Part shown: piece after piece, positions 63,340 through 64,000 of the stretch
Numbering within the stretch: position 1 is the first letter of the stretch
How the letters are laid out: each line of letters begins with the position of its first letter
Assembly (NCBI RefSeq): GCF_047495875.1
Contig: NC_092497.1
Coordinates: forward strand, 60,921,477-60,985,476
Direction: 5' to 3'
DNA length: 64,000 bases
From: Pithys albifrons albifrons
Taxonomy: Eukaryota; Chordata; Aves; Passeriformes; Thamnophilidae
The notes under the pieces: generated by a model
Database searches by the model: none
Seen by the model: the letters and a program-made list of their open reading frames with translations, nothing else
What the model was told of the DNA's origin: nothing
Translations under genes and position numbers: made by a program

Positions 63340-63918
63340 GAGAGACTGCAACGGGAAGAGGGTCCAGCAGGTCAAGGGATGTAATTGTGTCTTTGTACTC
63401 AGACCTAGTGAGCCATATCTGTAGTGCTGTGTCCAGTTCTGGGCTCCTCAGTACAAGAGGGACCAGAAGCTCGAGAGAGTCCAGCAGAGGCCACAAAGAT
63501 GATGAGGGATCTGGAGCAACTGCCTTTGTGATGAGAAATGCAGGAGCTGAGCCTGGTTAGTCTGGAGAGGGGAAGACTGAGAGGGGATCTCATTAACACA
63601 ATTAAATATCTCAGTGGTGGGTGCTAAGAGACTGGTACCAAACTCCTTTCAGTGGTGCCCAGCAACAGAATGAGAAGCAATAGCCACAAACTAAAACACA
63701 AGAAGTTTCAACTCAGCATGAGGAAGAACGTTCCACTGAGGGTGGCTGAGCACTGGCACAGGCTGCCCAGGGAGCACATGGAAACTCCTCTCTGGAAACA
63801 TTCCAAACCCACCTGGGTATGTTCCTGTGTCACCTGCTCCACCTGCCATGGCAGCAAGGTTGGACTGGGTGATCTCCAGAGGTCCCTTCCAACCCTAACA
63901 ATTCCAGGATTCTGTGAG
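63340..63918 (+). mobile_element. CR1 LINE, end of ORF2 and 3' UTR
   Basis: Plus strand begins in the C-terminal RT region of CR1, with a GTGTCCAGTTCTGGGCTCCT block at about 63430, and runs through the 3' UTR to CCTTCCAACCCTAACAATTC and a GATTCTGTGA end. The 5' limit is approximate and related sequence may extend to about 63240. Confidence 0.88.
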
Positions 63919-64000
63919 TCAGGACAGAGCTTCCTAAGCCAACCTCAGCTTCTACAACAGATATTCTGGTGATTGTGTCTCACCTGAAAATGCCAGATAG

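Larger units (their letters stand above)
57768..64000 (-). other. EPB41L4A upstream intron (partial)
   Basis: Sequence 5' of the first visible exon in transcript sense. It holds three CR1 fragments (58062-58201, 59103-59515, 63340-63918). I searched for the preceding F1 exon and did not find it, so this is most likely one intron that continues past the window. Confidence 0.65.

Noticed and set aside
57768..64000. Upstream FERM F1 exon or promoter of EPB41L4A
   Set aside because: I looked for the expected conserved F1 peptide on the minus strand and for a CpG-rich promoter and saw neither.

Overview
The window is vertebrate nuclear DNA, almost certainly from a bird. It is AT-rich and made mostly of introns, with CR1 LINE tails and an avian ERV-L type solo LTR. 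No bacterial, plasmid or phage features are visible. Nearly the whole window lies inside one host gene on the minus strand, EPB41L4A (band 4.1-like protein 4A, NBL4). Sixteen consecutive internal coding exons run from 57716-57767 (most 5') to 337-456 (most 3'). They total 1,400 nt and their phases match without a break. They encode the end of FERM lobe F1, lobes F2 and F3, the FERM-adjacent region and much of the Ser/Arg-rich tail. The first exons lie beyond 64000 and the last ones before position 1. EPB41L4A sits next to APC in human 5q22, a block that I recall maps to the avian Z chromosome, so a Z origin is plausible but is inference.

The standout is a complete, very young ERV-L-like provirus at 25868-32245. 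It is on the plus strand, antisense to EPB41L4A, in the intron between exons 32607-32684 and 23240-23352. Its two LTRs (688 and 691 bp) show no substitutions by eye and differ only by one T and one TA unit in simple repeats. A 5-bp duplication (CCCAG) flanks it. Inside are a tRNA-Lys-type primer binding site, a 552-codon gag and, in the same frame after a UAG, a protease-RT-RNase H-integrase frame that runs almost to the 3' LTR. There is no env. An 8-nt spacer and a 7-bp stem-loop follow the UAG, which resembles gammaretroviral readthrough. One in-frame TGA in RT breaks this copy.

Other structure: a solo avian ERV-L-type LTR (11281-11872); at least seven CR1 fragments, all on the plus strand; a 142/142-bp inverted repeat with about 97% arm identity around a 204-bp loop (36286-36773); a (CA)n tract just upstream, in transcript sense, of an EPB41L4A acceptor; and a strong G-quadruplex candidate in the pre-mRNA (34281-34323). 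The remaining intron sequence shows no further supported genes. No tRNA, rRNA or CRISPR was seen.
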